A stretch of DNA of 64,000 bases from Planctomycetota bacterium (GTDB taxonomy: Bacteria > Planctomycetota > GCA-002687715 > DRQF01), in the NCBI GenBank assembly GCA_020639295.1, contig JACKGY010000006.1, forward strand, positions 406,127 through 470,126. The letters run 5' to 3'. The notes beneath the pieces were generated by a model. That model worked only from the letters and a program-made list of their open reading frames with translations. It had not been told where the DNA came from and ran no database searches. The position numbers and the translations under genes are program-made. The stretch's first letter is position 1. Each line of letters begins with the position of its first letter. Shown here piece by piece: positions 8,826-18,900 of the stretch.

Positions 8826-8854
8826 AGGACCCCGCGGCCGGGCCGCGGGGTCCT
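8826..8854 (-). terminator. Strong hairpin 3' of the HEAT protein gene, no U-tract
   Basis: A 13-bp perfect stem (AGGACCCCGCGGC / GCCGCGGGGTCCT) with a 3-base loop lies 27 bases past the stop of the minus-strand gene at 8881. No T-run follows on the minus strand, so it may be a U-less terminator or an RNA-stabilising 3' hairpin. The rest of 8630-8880 shows no gene. Confidence 0.5.
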
Positions 8855-8880
8855 TCGATGGAGGTCTCGGGAACGAGGGC

Positions 8881-10227
8881 TCAGCGGCCGCCGCCACCGC
8901 CCCACTTCTTCCATTCCTTGACCCGGTTGCGGTCGATCTTGTCCTTGGCGAAGAGCGGTGCCAGGGCCTTGCGGACCCGCATGAACTGGCCCCGGCCGTC
9001 GCCCTGACCGGGAGGCGGCGGACCGTTGCCCTGCTTCATGCGTTCCATGGCGAGGCCGGCGGTGTCCTCCATCTGCTTGTTCTTCTCCTTCGAGACCATC
9101 TCCTGGAGGGCCGGGATCAGGCTCTCGTCGCGGGAGGTGGCGTAGGCCCAGATGATCGCGGTCTTGGCGGCGACGTCCTTGCCCTCCTTCTTGTAGCGCT
9201 GGGGCAGGAACTCCTGGACCTTCGTGTCGCTCATGTAGTTGCCGAGCGAGAGATAGGACGCGACCCGGAAGTCGTCCTCGCGGTCCTCGGCGTACTCGAG
9301 CAGGACCGCCTTCGCCTCGTCGCTGCCGCCCGCCGGACCGAGGGCCCGCAGGATGTCCTTCTTCAGGTGCTTGTCGCGGGCCTTGTCGAGCAGGGCCCGC
9401 AGCTTGGCATCGGCCTGCGAGGCCTTCATCTCCTCGAGAGTGATCACCGCGCAGTTCTTGATGTAGTCGGAGTCGGCGTCGAGGAACTTCAGGATGAAGT
9501 CGGCAGCCGCGGCATACTGCTCGTAGCCGAGCGCACGGATGCAGACGGCCTGGTCGTCGTCCTTCTCCAGGCCGATGATCGTGAGGTAGAGAACGTCGAG
9601 CTTCTCGGGGTCGCCCAGCTCGACGATGGCCTTCACCGCGGCCTCCTTCTCCTCGGCGCTGCCCTTCTTCACGTCCTCGAAGAGCTTGCGGGTGGCTTCC
9701 TCGAAGGCCTCGGAGGCCTTGCCGCCGAACATCACGAGGCCACGATTGAGCAGGGCGAGGAACTCCTTCTTCTTCAGCTCGTAGATCTTGTTGAGGTACA
9801 TGTTGCCGTCGGCGTCGACGAAGACGTGCTGCGGCACCTTGACCTCGGCCTTGTCGAAGAAGTGCTCACGGACCTCCTGCTCGTTGCGGGTCAGGGCGTC
9901 ACAACCCACGGTCTTGAACAGGGGGCTGACCATGGTCTCGACCCCGTCGATCACCGCCTTCTCCTCGGCGTGCTTGTCGAAGCAGGTGGGCAGGAGGACG
10001 AACTCCGCCAACCGGGCCTGGACCTCGGGATCGGCATAGATCTTGGTCAACATGCGCTGGCAGGCGACCTCGGTCGAGGTGTGCATGCTGATGAGGAGCG
10101 GTCGTTTCTCGGCCTTCGCCCGGGCCAGGGCGGAGGCGAGGTCCTTCTCCCACTTGATGCCCTCCTGGGCCGGCGCGAGGACCGCGGCGACGAGGACGAC
10201 GAACGCGAGGGTCATGCTGACCTTCAT
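8881..10227 (-). CDS. Exported thioredoxin-like protein with HEAT repeats
   Basis: A 448-residue protein. The start at 10227 is supported by a signal peptide (residues 1-20, ending LAPAQ) and an AGGAAGGG ribosome-binding site. Residues 21-165 look like a thioredoxin-fold domain of the kind that begins DLASALARAKAEKRPLLI and continues to PQHVFVDADGNMYL, but the CxxC active site is replaced by STEVACQR, leaving one Cys. Residues 180-400 contain helical HEAT-like repeats (AVKAIVELGDPEKL, ALGYEQYAAAADFILKFL). The C-terminal 50 residues are Lys/Gly-rich with a PPPPGQGDGRG linker. A non-redox periplasmic scaffold is more likely than an oxidoreductase. Monocistronic. Confidence 0.78.
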   Translation of the reverse strand: MKVSMTLAFVVLVAAVLAPAQEGIKWEKDLASALARAKAEKRPLLISMHTSTEVACQRMLTKIYADPEVQARLAEFVLLPTCFDKHAEEKAVIDGVETMVSPLFKTVGCDALTRNEQEVREHFFDKAEVKVPQHVFVDADGNMYLNKIYELKKKEFLALLNRGLVMFGGKASEAFEEATRKLFEDVKKGSAEEKEAAVKAIVELGDPEKLDVLYLTIIGLEKDDDQAVCIRALGYEQYAAAADFILKFLDADSDYIKNCAVITLEEMKASQADAKLRALLDKARDKHLKKDILRALGPAGGSDEAKAVLLEYAEDREDDFRVASYLSLGNYMSDTKVQEFLPQRYKKEGKDVAAKTAIIWAYATSRDESLIPALQEMVSKEKNKQMEDTAGLAMERMKQGNGPPPPGQGDGRGQFMRVRKALAPLFAKDKIDRNRVKEWKKWGGGGGR

Positions 10228-10602
10228 GGATTTCCCTTCCTGCAAGTCTCGAGGCATGGGCCGGTGGCCCAGTCTACACGCCGAGCCGGAGCGAGGGGAA
10301 CGGCGAGCCGGGTCGCCGCGGTGGCGCCGTTCCGGGGTGACGATCGGAACCTGGCCGGGTGAAGACAACACGCCCGATGCCGGGGAGTTGCGGCCTTTGC
10401 CAAAATGGCCGGCGCGGCCGGGGCGTCCCGGCCCGGGCCGTCGGGCGGCGGCGCCGCCAGCGGGGTCGAGACCTCGCCCCGCCACGCCGACCAGGCGCCG
10501 AATCGCCGGGCCCGTCCGTAGAGGCGGTGAGAGCGCCGGGTTAGGATCCGAGGGTCGATGGCCGGTTTGCCATCGGCGAGGTCCCAGCCTGGAGTCCCGG
10601 AC
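10228..10602. other. Divergent promoter region
   Basis: About 375 bases between two divergent exported-protein genes. On the minus strand TAGACT (10271-10276) could be a -10 box for the HEAT protein; on the plus strand TAGGAT (10542-10547) fits the DUF4920 gene. The middle is very GC-rich with several short self-complementary stretches. No convincing coding frame. Confidence 0.45.
10542..10547 (+). promoter_or_regulatory. Candidate -10 box (TAGGAT) for the DUF4920 gene
   Basis: TAGGAT fits the TANNNT pattern seen at other starts in this window. It would give a leader of about 50 bases to the ATG at 10603. An in-frame ATG at 10558 lies close enough to be read leaderlessly, but would place 15 residues ahead of the signal peptide. 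Confidence 0.4.
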
Positions 10603-11454
10603 ATGAATCGCCTCTTCCTCGGTTTCCTGGTCATCGTCTTCGGCCTGTCCCTGCCGCTCGCCGCCCAGGGCGACGACTCTCCCGCGGCGAAGAACCCCGA
10701 GAAGGCGGCGAAGAAGTGGCTGGACGAGAACGCCTGGCCGGTCGACTACGACGAGGCCGGCACCTGGGCCGACTACGGCGAGAAGCTGTTCCTGGAAGCC
10801 AAGGACCTGGTCGGCCTGAAGGACTTCGCCGCCAAGCCCGACGCCTACACCGGCAAGAAGATCCGACTCGAGGGCCACATCACGGCCATCTGCGCCAAGG
10901 CCGGTTGCTGGCTCAGCTTCACCGACGGCGAGCAGGACGTCTTCGTCAAGTTCAAGGACTACGGTTTCTTCGTGCCGCGGCACCTGGCCGGTCACGACGT
11001 CATCGTCGAGGGCCTGGCCGAGCGCGTCGTCTTCACCGAGGCCCAGCGCAAGCACATGGCCGAGGATGCCGGCAAGAGCCCCGAGGAGATCGCGGCCATC
11101 GTCGGTGACGAGACCCGGCTCAAGATGATGGCCGAGGCGGTGAGAATCCGGCGGCCGGCGGTGATCGAACTGGGCCGCTTCGATGCCAAGGCGAAGGAAC
11201 GCGAGCTGAAGGAACTCGACGGCGAGCCGGCCCGGATCAGCGGCGTGGTCGTGGCGGCCGAGAAGGGCCGGATCGGCATCGAGAACGCCGGCCGGCGCCT
11301 CGAGCTGAGCCTGCCGGGCGACGGCCTGGACGAGGAACAGCTCGAGCGGCTGAAGAAGGCCACGAAGCCGGTGAAGGTCGAGGCCTGCGGCCGGGTCGTC
11401 GCCGAGGGCGGCCCCTTCGTCGTCGCCGGCATCCGGCTCCACGTCGGTCACTGA
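10603..11454 (+). CDS. Exported protein with DUF4920/OB-like domain
   Basis: A 283-residue protein with a signal peptide (MNRLFLGFLVIVFGLSLPLAAQ). Residues 70-150 match the DUF4920 pattern: YTGKKIRLEGHITAICAKAG, GCWLSFTDG, and a VKFKDYGFFVPRHLAGHDVI core, a small beta-barrel of the OB type found in periplasmic proteins. A second, more degenerate beta-rich module occupies residues 205-283 (ARISGVVVAAEKGRIGIENA), probably a second OB-like copy. The start at 10603 rather than 10558 is set by the signal peptide and GGAG upstream. The last 7 bases overlap the end of the convergent gene. Function unknown; one CxxxxC pair (Cys in ICAKAGCW) could bind metal or form a disulfide. Confidence 0.8.
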   Translation: MNRLFLGFLVIVFGLSLPLAAQGDDSPAAKNPEKAAKKWLDENAWPVDYDEAGTWADYGEKLFLEAKDLVGLKDFAAKPDAYTGKKIRLEGHITAICAKAGCWLSFTDGEQDVFVKFKDYGFFVPRHLAGHDVIVEGLAERVVFTEAQRKHMAEDAGKSPEEIAAIVGDETRLKMMAEAVRIRRPAVIELGRFDAKAKERELKELDGEPARISGVVVAAEKGRIGIENAGRRLELSLPGDGLDEEQLERLKKATKPVKVEACGRVVAEGGPFVVAGIRLHVGH

Positions 11455-12404
11455 TCCGCCCCGGTCGCGGTCGCGACCACGAGGGGCTCGGCCCGGCTGC
11501 CGCGCCCCTGCCAGGCGATCTCGACCCGGCGCGCCGCGCCCTCCCCGATCGTCGCGCGACCGCTGATCGTCTCCGGCTCCTCCGGCACCAGCAGGACGTA
11601 GCGACCCCAACGGTCGCTACGCGCGCGCAACCAACGTTCGCCCCAGCCGCGGAGCCGGACCTCCAGCAGCCGGTCGGCGAGCCCACGCCCCCCGGCGTCC
11701 ACGATGTGGCCGCCGAGGGGCCGGGCCCGCGGTTCGAGGACGCCGAGATCGAGCCCGTCGGACTCGACGCGGCCCCGCAGCCGAAGACCGGCCAGGCCCT
11801 CCTGGCCGTCGCGCCCGAGGGCGGCGGTGATCTCCAGCTCCCAGTCGGCGCCGATCGGCAGGTCGGGCAGCTCGAAGGGCGTCAGCTCGGCGCGCGACCG
11901 TAGCTCGCCCTCGATACCGGCCGGTCGGATGGCATCGGTCTCGAGCCACCAGCGGTGACGCAGGTGGACCTCGCCACGCAGACCCTCGGGAGCCCGAAGC
12001 GACCCGCGGATCGTCGCCCGGCCATCCTCCGGCACGAGCAACACGACGCGGCGTCGCCGCCGGGCGAGATCGGCACCCCGGAGATGGAGGTCGAGCGGCT
12101 CGTGGGCCGGCGCCTGCACGCGGAGCCGGAAGGGGAAGTCGTCGAGCAGGAACAGCGGCAGGATCGCCAGGCCGGCCTCGTCGCTCCGGCCCTCGTATTG
12201 CCGACCGCCCGGCGCGCCGAGGAGCACCCGAGCACCGGACAGGGCCGCGCCGCTGACCAGGTCGCGGAGCTCGAGGCCGAGCTCGGCCTCGCTCCAGCCC
12301 GCGGCCTCGCGCCGGAAGACCGGCTCGCGGTCACCGCCCGGGGGCGCGACCAGGCCCCAGACCATGAGGCCCAGGAGAAGAGCAGGAATCAGCCAGCGTC
12401 GCAT
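11448..12404 (-). CDS. Membrane-anchored protein with carboxypeptidase-regulatory-like beta-sandwich domains
   Basis: A 318-residue protein with one N-terminal hydrophobic segment (MRRWLIPALLLGLMVWGLV), then beta-sandwich modules of the carboxypeptidase-regulatory/CNA-B-like type. The repeat signatures are LVSGAALSGARVLLGAPG with YEGRSDEAGLAILP, and a second module with LGGHIVDAGGRGLADRLLEV and ARSDRWGRYVLLVPEE. Such domains are structural or carbohydrate-binding spacers on exported proteins. No catalytic motif. Similar in architecture to the 419-residue protein at 58902-60161. Convergent with the DUF4920 gene, overlapping by 7 bases. Confidence 0.72.
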   Translation of the reverse strand: MRRWLIPALLLGLMVWGLVAPPGGDREPVFRREAAGWSEAELGLELRDLVSGAALSGARVLLGAPGGRQYEGRSDEAGLAILPLFLLDDFPFRLRVQAPAHEPLDLHLRGADLARRRRRVVLLVPEDGRATIRGSLRAPEGLRGEVHLRHRWWLETDAIRPAGIEGELRSRAELTPFELPDLPIGADWELEITAALGRDGQEGLAGLRLRGRVESDGLDLGVLEPRARPLGGHIVDAGGRGLADRLLEVRLRGWGERWLRARSDRWGRYVLLVPEEPETISGRATIGEGAARRVEIAWQGRGSRAEPLVVATATGADQ

Positions 12405-12457
12405 GCATCAATACCCGGGCTCGACACCAACAAGGTCGACGACCGATAGCGATCGGA

Positions 12458-12477
12458 CCGGAGAATCCGTTCTCCGG
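12458..12477. repeat. Perfect 8-bp hairpin upstream of the methyltransferase
   Basis: CCGGAGAA and TTCTCCGG flank a TCCG tetraloop. It sits between divergent genes without a T-run, so it may be an operator or a 5' structure rather than a terminator. Confidence 0.4.
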
Positions 12478-12519
12478 GGAGAGGCCTCCATTTGCGCTGG
12501 GCTCGCGCCGGCCTTGGGC

Positions 12520-12525
12520 TAAAAT
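12520..12525 (+). promoter_or_regulatory. Candidate -10 box (TAAAAT) for the methyltransferase
   Basis: TAAAAT stands out in a very GC-rich region and would give a leader of about 42 bases to the ATG at 12574. A TTGCGC at 12492-12497 is too far away (22-base spacer) to be a standard -35 box. Confidence 0.4.
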
Positions 12526-12573
12526 GCCCGCGCCCGCCGCTGGGCTGCCGTGTCCTCGAGGAACCGTGATCGC

Positions 12574-13536
12574 ATGACCTCCGAATCCGAACGCGAGAAG
12601 GCGCTGCTGGAGAAGGAAGCCCGCTTCTGGGACCAGCAGGAGGAAGCGATCGGCGACCTCTATGCCAAACCCCACGACTGGCGTTTCATCCCCGAGATCG
12701 CCGACGTCGTGATCAAGCCCAAGACCCGCTACCTGATCGAGCTCATCGGCCGCCATCGCGATCGGATCGGCAGCCTGATCGACATCGGCTGCGGCAACGG
12801 CTGGTTCTGCCACTCCTGCGCCGAGGCCGGGATCAAGACCTACGGGGTCGACGTGTCACCGAAGAAGGTCGAGGCGGCGCGCCGCATCGCCGAGGAGAAG
12901 GGCCTCGCCCACCTCTGCCAGTTCGAGGCGGTCGACATCATGAAGTGGACGCCACCGGAGAAGGTCGACCTGATCTCCGCGCACGGCAGCCTGCACCACT
13001 TCCCGAACCTCGACGAGAAGCTGCCGCTCATGGTCGAGCGCTTCCTGAAGCCCGACGGCTTCATGCTCTTCGTCGAACCCCACTACGATCACGGCATGGC
13101 GCCCAAGCTCCAGGACTTCATCTTCGGCTGCGCCCGCAACCGCTTCATCGGCGACTGGTTCGACAAGGAGCACTACCTCCAGGTCACCGGCCAGGCGCAG
13201 ATCGACCAGGCGGTGGCGCCGGGCACGGCGCCGGACGGCCAGGAGTTCAACCTGCGCAGCGAGAGTCCCGCCGGCCTCGAGTTCTTCGGCGAGGAGCCGG
13301 AGATGCGCGAGATCCTGCTCAAGGACTACGAGCTGGTCGAGGAGAAGTACTTCCACTACGCCTCGGGGCACCTCACCAACGCCTTCTACACCTACATGAA
13401 GCCGAAGTGGGTGCGCGGGCTCTACCGCCTGCTCCTGCCCCTCATCGTCTGGATCGACGATCGCCGCTGCCGGAAGCCGAAGTACAACAAGTGGGCCGAG
13501 GAGGGCCTCTGGTTCCTTCGTCGCCGCCGGAGCTGA
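12574..13536 (+). CDS. Class I SAM-dependent methyltransferase
   Basis: A 320-residue methyltransferase with the Rossmann SAM-binding motif LIDIGCGNGWFCHS, the acidic end of beta-2 (TYGVDVSPKKVEAA), and the motif-IV/post region (SAHGSLHHFPNLDEKLPLMV). The ATG at 12574 is chosen over the GTG at 12550 because GAGGAA lies nine bases upstream. The C-terminal 100 residues contain aromatic/basic helices (WVRGLYRLLLPLIVWIDDRR) and could sit against the membrane, suggesting a lipid or lipid-linked acceptor, which is inference. The neighbours give no pathway. No signal peptide. Confidence 0.85.
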   Translation: MTSESEREKALLEKEARFWDQQEEAIGDLYAKPHDWRFIPEIADVVIKPKTRYLIELIGRHRDRIGSLIDIGCGNGWFCHSCAEAGIKTYGVDVSPKKVEAARRIAEEKGLAHLCQFEAVDIMKWTPPEKVDLISAHGSLHHFPNLDEKLPLMVERFLKPDGFMLFVEPHYDHGMAPKLQDFIFGCARNRFIGDWFDKEHYLQVTGQAQIDQAVAPGTAPDGQEFNLRSESPAGLEFFGEEPEMREILLKDYELVEEKYFHYASGHLTNAFYTYMKPKWVRGLYRLLLPLIVWIDDRRCRKPKYNKWAEEGLWFLRRRRS

Positions 13537-13546
13537 GACCGAGCCC

Positions 13547-15316
13547 TCAGTCGAGCGTGGTCCCGCGCCGGGCGCATTCCGCCATGTAGGCGCGGTAGCA
13601 GGCCAGCTCGCGGGCATCGAACAGGCTCTCGTCGACCAGGTGGACGTCGAAGCCGACGTAGTCGAGCGGGCGCGAGCGCAGGCTGTTCTCGTGGTCCGGG
13701 TGGCGCTCGAAGACCACGACGTTCTCGTGGCGGATGCCGCCGAAACCCTCGATGTAGACTCCCGGTTCGATCGAACACACGTGACCGGCCAGGATCGGAG
13801 CGGTCACGCCGGGCGAGATCCCGACCCCCGGCTCGTGGACGTGGATGCCGACCCCGTGACCGGTGCCGTGCGCGTAGTCGAGGCCCTGCTCGTAGAGCGG
13901 GGCCCGCACCAGCGCGTCGAGGAAGGCCCCACGAGTCCCCTCGGGGAAGACCGCCATCATGCCGCGGAGCAGTCCACGCAACACCGTGGTGTAGAGCTTC
14001 CGCTGGCGCTCGCTCGGCTGGGCGAGCGCGCCGCCGGCGATGAAGGCCCGGGTGACGTCGGTGGCGTAGCCGCCCTCGTAGAGGGCGCCGCTGTCGAGCA
14101 GCATGAGATCGTCGGCCCCGGCCACGACCTGGTCCGAGGGGTCGGAGAAGTGGATCACCGCCGAGTTGGCGCCGACGGCGGCGATCGTGTGGAAGCTGAG
14201 ATCGCGGGCGCCCTCGGCGGCGTAGAAGCCGTTCGCCGCCTCGTAGAAGGCGGCCTCGGTGACCGGTTCGGCATTCCGGAACCGTTCCCGAACCCAGCGG
14301 ACCGTCCGGGCGATGGCCCGCGCCGAGCGGTCGTTGGCCGCTTCCATGTGGGCCAGTTCGGCGGCGTTCTTCCGGGCCTTCACGGCCACGACCGGCGAGG
14401 CCCCCTCGACCACGAGGAGATCGGGCCGTGCCGCGCGCGCTTCCGCCACCAGGCTGGCCGTGACCTGCGCCGGATCGAGGTGGAGGCGCCGCCGATCGCC
14501 CAGCTCGGGCCGCCGCAGGGCCTCGGTCAGGCCGCCGGCCACCACCTCCAGGCCCGTGGGCAATGCCGCCGGCAGATCGACGAGCTGGTCCGGCTCGACG
14601 ATCAGGTAGAGCGTCGACGCGGTGGCCAGGGCCCTGGCCGCGAAGGAACTCTGGTACTCGAAGTGGTAGCCGCGCAGGTCGCTGAGCCAGGCGATGTCGT
14701 CGAGCGCGGTGATCAGCAGGATGGACTCCTCCGCCTCGGTCACCCGGGCGAAGACCGCGGCCAGCTTGTCGGCCAGATCGAGGCCGGAGATGCCGGCCGG
14801 AATCGGCGTGATCGGCTTGCGGGGCAGATGGATCGGCCGGTCGAGCGCGGCGCGCAGGAGCCCGTCGGCGAGCTGAATGGCCTCGGGGGCCCGTTCGCGC
14901 AGCTTGCGCGCCAGGGCCTCGGAGACCCGCTCACCCTCGAAGGCGGGCCGCCGGCAGCCCGCGAGGTCGTCCAGGAGGGCGTCGGTGATGGTGGTGCCGA
15001 AGGGCACCTTGACCACGGTGACGAGTGCCGCGTCGACCTCGACATCGGCCTGCAGGTGGTAGCGGCCGTCGACGTAGAGCCGGGCCGGACCGGCGATCGG
15101 CACCAGCAGGAGGGCGGTCGAGCCGGTGAAGCCCGAGAGATCGAAGCGATGGTTGTCCTCGCGCGGCGTGTACTCGTTGAGGTAGCGATCGGCGCTGGTG
15201 ACGACCAGCGCGTCGGCCCCCTGCTCGCGCATCAGGCGGCGCGCGCTCTCCAGGTTGGTGGCGACCTCGGCAGTCTCGATCTCGCGGAGGTCCCCGGTGA
15301 CGGGCCAGCTTTCCAT
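13547..15316 (-). CDS. Xaa-Pro aminopeptidase (M24B, eukaryotic APP1-like three-domain form)
   Basis: A 589-residue aminopeptidase P that removes N-terminal residues preceding proline. It has the longer architecture with two creatinase-like N-terminal domains (1-150 and 165-325) and a C-terminal pita-bread catalytic domain. Metal ligands are visible: Asp408 (LLDSGALYEGG), Asp420 (ATDVTRAF), His in HGTGHGVGIHVHEPG, Glu in CSIEPGVYIEGFGG and Glu in IRHENVVV, the full set for a dinuclear Mn/Zn site. No signal peptide, so cytoplasmic. The first ATG has no strong Shine-Dalgarno, but the NLESARRLMREQGADAL opening matches the family. Stands alone, convergent with the methyltransferase 10 bases away. 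Confidence 0.93.
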   Translation of the reverse strand: MESWPVTGDLREIETAEVATNLESARRLMREQGADALVVTSADRYLNEYTPREDNHRFDLSGFTGSTALLLVPIAGPARLYVDGRYHLQADVEVDAALVTVVKVPFGTTITDALLDDLAGCRRPAFEGERVSEALARKLRERAPEAIQLADGLLRAALDRPIHLPRKPITPIPAGISGLDLADKLAAVFARVTEAEESILLITALDDIAWLSDLRGYHFEYQSSFAARALATASTLYLIVEPDQLVDLPAALPTGLEVVAGGLTEALRRPELGDRRRLHLDPAQVTASLVAEARAARPDLLVVEGASPVVAVKARKNAAELAHMEAANDRSARAIARTVRWVRERFRNAEPVTEAAFYEAANGFYAAEGARDLSFHTIAAVGANSAVIHFSDPSDQVVAGADDLMLLDSGALYEGGYATDVTRAFIAGGALAQPSERQRKLYTTVLRGLLRGMMAVFPEGTRGAFLDALVRAPLYEQGLDYAHGTGHGVGIHVHEPGVGISPGVTAPILAGHVCSIEPGVYIEGFGGIRHENVVVFERHPDHENSLRSRPLDYVGFDVHLVDESLFDARELACYRAYMAECARRGTTLD

Positions 15317-15418
15317 GGTCTCGCTCCCTCGGCAGGCAAGGCCTGATCATGCCCGGATTCGGCCCGCAGGCCAAATCCCGGCCAGGAGAAGACCCGGACC
15401 GGCGCGCGCCGGCGATCC

Positions 15419-15916
15419 TCAGTCGCGCAGGAGATCCTCGAGCGAGGGCCTGGCCGGCACCGCGGTGGCGAGGGCCGGCAGCTCCTCCAGCCGGGGCAGG
15501 ACGACCCGATCGACCAGCATGGCGGCGATCAGCGAGGGGTCCTCGACCCGCGGCCCCTCCTGGCTCGCCAGCACGGCGCGGAAGGCCTCGAGCACCTCCC
15601 GCAGTTCCGGCAGCTCGCCGATCTGGAAGACCTCGTGGCGGTAGTCGAGCAGCTCGTTGACCACCCGGTCCCGCGGATTGCCCAGACGGGTCACCGCCAT
15701 CCGCAAGTCGTCCTCGGTGAGGCTGCGGCCGTAGACGCTGCTCAGGCCCGAGTCGGCCCCGAGCCGGCGCCGGGCCCGCTCGAAGGCGGCCTCGACCCCG
15801 ATCTCCCGGAGCTCGTCGCGCTCCACCTCGAGCACGGCCAGCGCCGAGCGCTGCGGCGGCGTGGTGCTGTCGTCGATCTGGAAGGGGTTGTTCCGGGTAT
15901 CGGCGATGATGCTCAT
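15419..15916 (-). CDS. 165-residue partner of the giant TPR protein, unknown family
   Basis: A 165-residue soluble protein, mostly alpha-helical, with notable segments ALAVLEVERDELREIG, LRMAVTRLGNPRDRVVNELL and the C-terminus RPSLEDLLRD. No signal peptide or membrane segment. Its ATG overlaps the TGA of the 1,659-residue TPR gene by 4 bases (ATGA), so the two are translated together and probably act together. The helical, charged nature suggests an adaptor. No catalytic motif is seen and no family is assigned. Confidence 0.8.
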   Translation of the reverse strand: MSIIADTRNNPFQIDDSTTPPQRSALAVLEVERDELREIGVEAAFERARRRLGADSGLSSVYGRSLTEDDLRMAVTRLGNPRDRVVNELLDYRHEVFQIGELPELREVLEAFRAVLASQEGPRVEDPSLIAAMLVDRVVLPRLEELPALATAVPARPSLEDLLRD

Positions 15917-18900
15917 CGTTCGGTCTCCAGATCCTCGAGAGCGACCCTCAGCCAGTCGTGACCGCGCCCGTTGCGACAGGCGGCGCGCCCGTGGTCTTCG
16001 GCCTGACGCAGGCGCCCGGCGGCACCGTGGCAGGCCGCGGCCAGGTAGTGGTGGAGCGGATCGCGATCGTCGCGCGCGAAGAGATCCTTGATGATCGCCA
16101 GGGCGCGTTCGTGCTCGCCGCGCTCGATCAGCTCGTAGGCGGAGAGCACGTCGCCGCCGCGTGCCGCCATGGCCCGCAGCATCTGCAGGCGGGCGAACCG
16201 CGACCGCCATTCGCTCTCCATGCCCTCGCAATCGGCGAGCTGGGCGATCGCGACCTCCGCCTTGTCGAAGCGGCGCAGCGCGAGAAGCAGGTCGGCGTGG
16301 AGCAGCACGTGCCGTGATTCGCTCTCCCGGCCGACCGTGGTCTCGCGGAAGACGTCGAGGGCGACGCGCCAGTTGCGCTGGCCGATCAGCCGATCGATCA
16401 TCTCCATCCGGCTCTCGTAGCGCAGCTTCTCGCGCTCGCTCTGGACCTGATGGAGCAGCTCGACCGAGAGCCGGACACTGCTCGTCTCGCGCGATTCGCG
16501 GGCTCGGGCGAAGAGGTCGCGGGCCAGCGCCTCGGCCTCGTCGTCGCGTTCGGCCGCGAGCAGGAGACGGGCCTTCTGGGTGATCACGTTGACGTTGTCG
16601 GGATCGATCTCGAGCAGGCGGTCGACCTCGTCGAGCGCCTTGCCGAAGGGATTGTCGTCCTCGATCGCGCCCAGTTCGTGCGCTCGGGTCGGGGTCTCGG
16701 CGATGGTCCGACGGACCACCTCGAGGCCCAGCTCGGAGTGGAGCTTGCGCAGCGACGAGGTGGGCAGTCCGCAGGCCTCGGCCACGGCGACCGCGTGTTG
16801 CAGGTACTCGGCCGCGAGTCCGACGTCGTCGTCGCGATGACGGGCGATGTAGGCCATCCCGCGCAGGCAGGTGACCAGGGCGGCGGCGACGTTGGGGTCC
16901 TGCGGCGGCCGCTGACCCAGCACCAGGATCGAGTCCTGAGCCAGGACCAGGACCCGGCCGAGCATGTCGCAGGTCTCCGCGATCATGCCGGGATCGGCGG
17001 GGCTCGACAGCGCGTCCATCGTCGCCAGCGCCGGCTGCAGGGCCATGCCGGCGACCCGGACCATCTCCTGTCGCGCGAGCGGGTTGTCGCGGTCGGCGAC
17101 GATGACGTGGTCGATCGCCGCCAGGGCCTCGTCGTAACGCTTGCGCTGCAGGTGCTTCTCCAGCTCGCCGGAGAGCGCGTCGAAGAGGATCTCGCGCACC
17201 TTGCCCGAGTCGCAATGGCGCATCAGCGGTGAGGACACGGTGAGCCGGGCATGTTCGATCGCCCGGGCGAGGTCGCCGGCGAACATCCGCCGCTTGGCGA
17301 GGCGCAGCTGGGCCAGGAGGAGCCAGCCGCCGATCTGCTCACGCACCGAGCTGACCGCCTCGATCACCTCGGCGTCGGCCGACCACTCCAGATCCTTCCA
17401 GAACCGATCGTGGACCAGGAGCCGCGACCAGAGGTCGTGGACCCGGCGCCAGTGGTCGAAACCACAGCGCTGATCGACCTCGAGTTCGTGGGCCCGCGCC
17501 AGCTCCATGAGGGCGACGTGGTGCAGGGCGACGCCCGACTCGTCGTCGTCGATCCGCCCGACCCAGAAGTCCAGGGCGGCGGCGTCCCAGGTCCGCGTCC
17601 GCTTGCCGGCGACGCGCAGCCGCGAGGAGGCCCAGGCCTCCGAAGGCGTCTCGCGCAACGCGGTCACCCGCATGCGTAGCGCCCGCAGGCTGTCCTCGGG
17701 CAGCTCGAGCCGATCACCCAGGGCCCGACGCAGATCCTCGATCATCGGCATCAGGCGGGCACAGTCGCTGGTCGAGGCGGCGAGGAGCTCGCGGTAGAGG
17801 ACGAGGTCGGGGAAGCGTCCCGGCGCGCGCCCCAGGATCTCGTCCAGGGTCAGCTGGTCGTCGTCCTGGAGGGCCTTGGCGGCGGCGATCCTCAGGGTGT
17901 CGATGCGGCTCCAGGGCAGCGAGAACGCCGCCTGATCGAGGTCCTCGATCGCCTGCAGGAGATCGCGGGCCTTGCCGCTGCTGAGGGCGGCGACCAGGCC
18001 GGCGGCCCTGGCGACGCCCTCGTCCTCGACGCCGACCGCCCGCTGCACGGCGGTGCGGACGCTGCCGTCCTTGCGCCGCTGGCCACCCGCGAGGGCGACC
18101 GCCACCGCGAGCGCCGGATCGGGATTGCGACCCAGCGGGGGCTCGGACTGATCCTCGACCAGGGCATGGCGGAGGATCGCGGTCAGGGGCGCCGTGGCGC
18201 CCGAAGGGTCGAGCCGATCGGCCTCGTCGAGGGCTTCGAAGGCGGAGCGCTCGGCCCGTGAATCGCGACCGGTGACCCGAGCCAGATTCTCCAGCGCGCG
18301 GCGACGCAAGGCGGCGGCGCGGATCCGGCCGAGCTGCTCGCGGTCGGGGCAGTCGGTCGCCTCGAGCAGATGATCGGCCACGTCGGCGGCGTCGTCGAGC
18401 CGCCCGAGTTCGAGCAGGCGCGCGAGCAGCTCGCGACGGAGGCGGTCGAGCTGGGCGCCGGCGAGCCGGCGCAGGGCGGCCTCGAGTTCGGTGACCGCCC
18501 GGTCGGAATTCTCCTCGAGCCGCGAGCGGGCGATCGCGGAGCGCAGGACCGACTCGCCGTCGTGGAATCCGTCGAGCAGGTCCAGGGCCTTGTAGGCGGC
18601 GACCCGGTCGCGGAGCCGGCCATCGCCGTCGAAGGCCTGATCGAGGCCGAGCAGACCGGCACGGCGCCGGGATTCGTTCCAGTCGGCCGACAGGGCCACG
18701 GCGGCCAGATGGGCCTCGTAGGCCTCTTTCACCCGACCGAGTCGCTCGAGGAGCAGGCCGCGGAGGGCGTGGCAACGATGAAGGCCGTCGTCGTCGGCGT
18801 CGACGATGCTGGCGGCGCGGGCCAGGAGCACCACGGCCGCGGCCTCGTCGCCGGCCTCGATCTCGACCATCGCGCGGAGGCGGCAGCCTTCGATCGTCGG

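Noticed and set aside
10228..11610. N-terminal extension of the HEAT protein gene up to 11610
   Set aside because: The extra residues run over the DUF4920 gene and the divergent promoter; a signal peptide and ribosome-binding site start at 10227.
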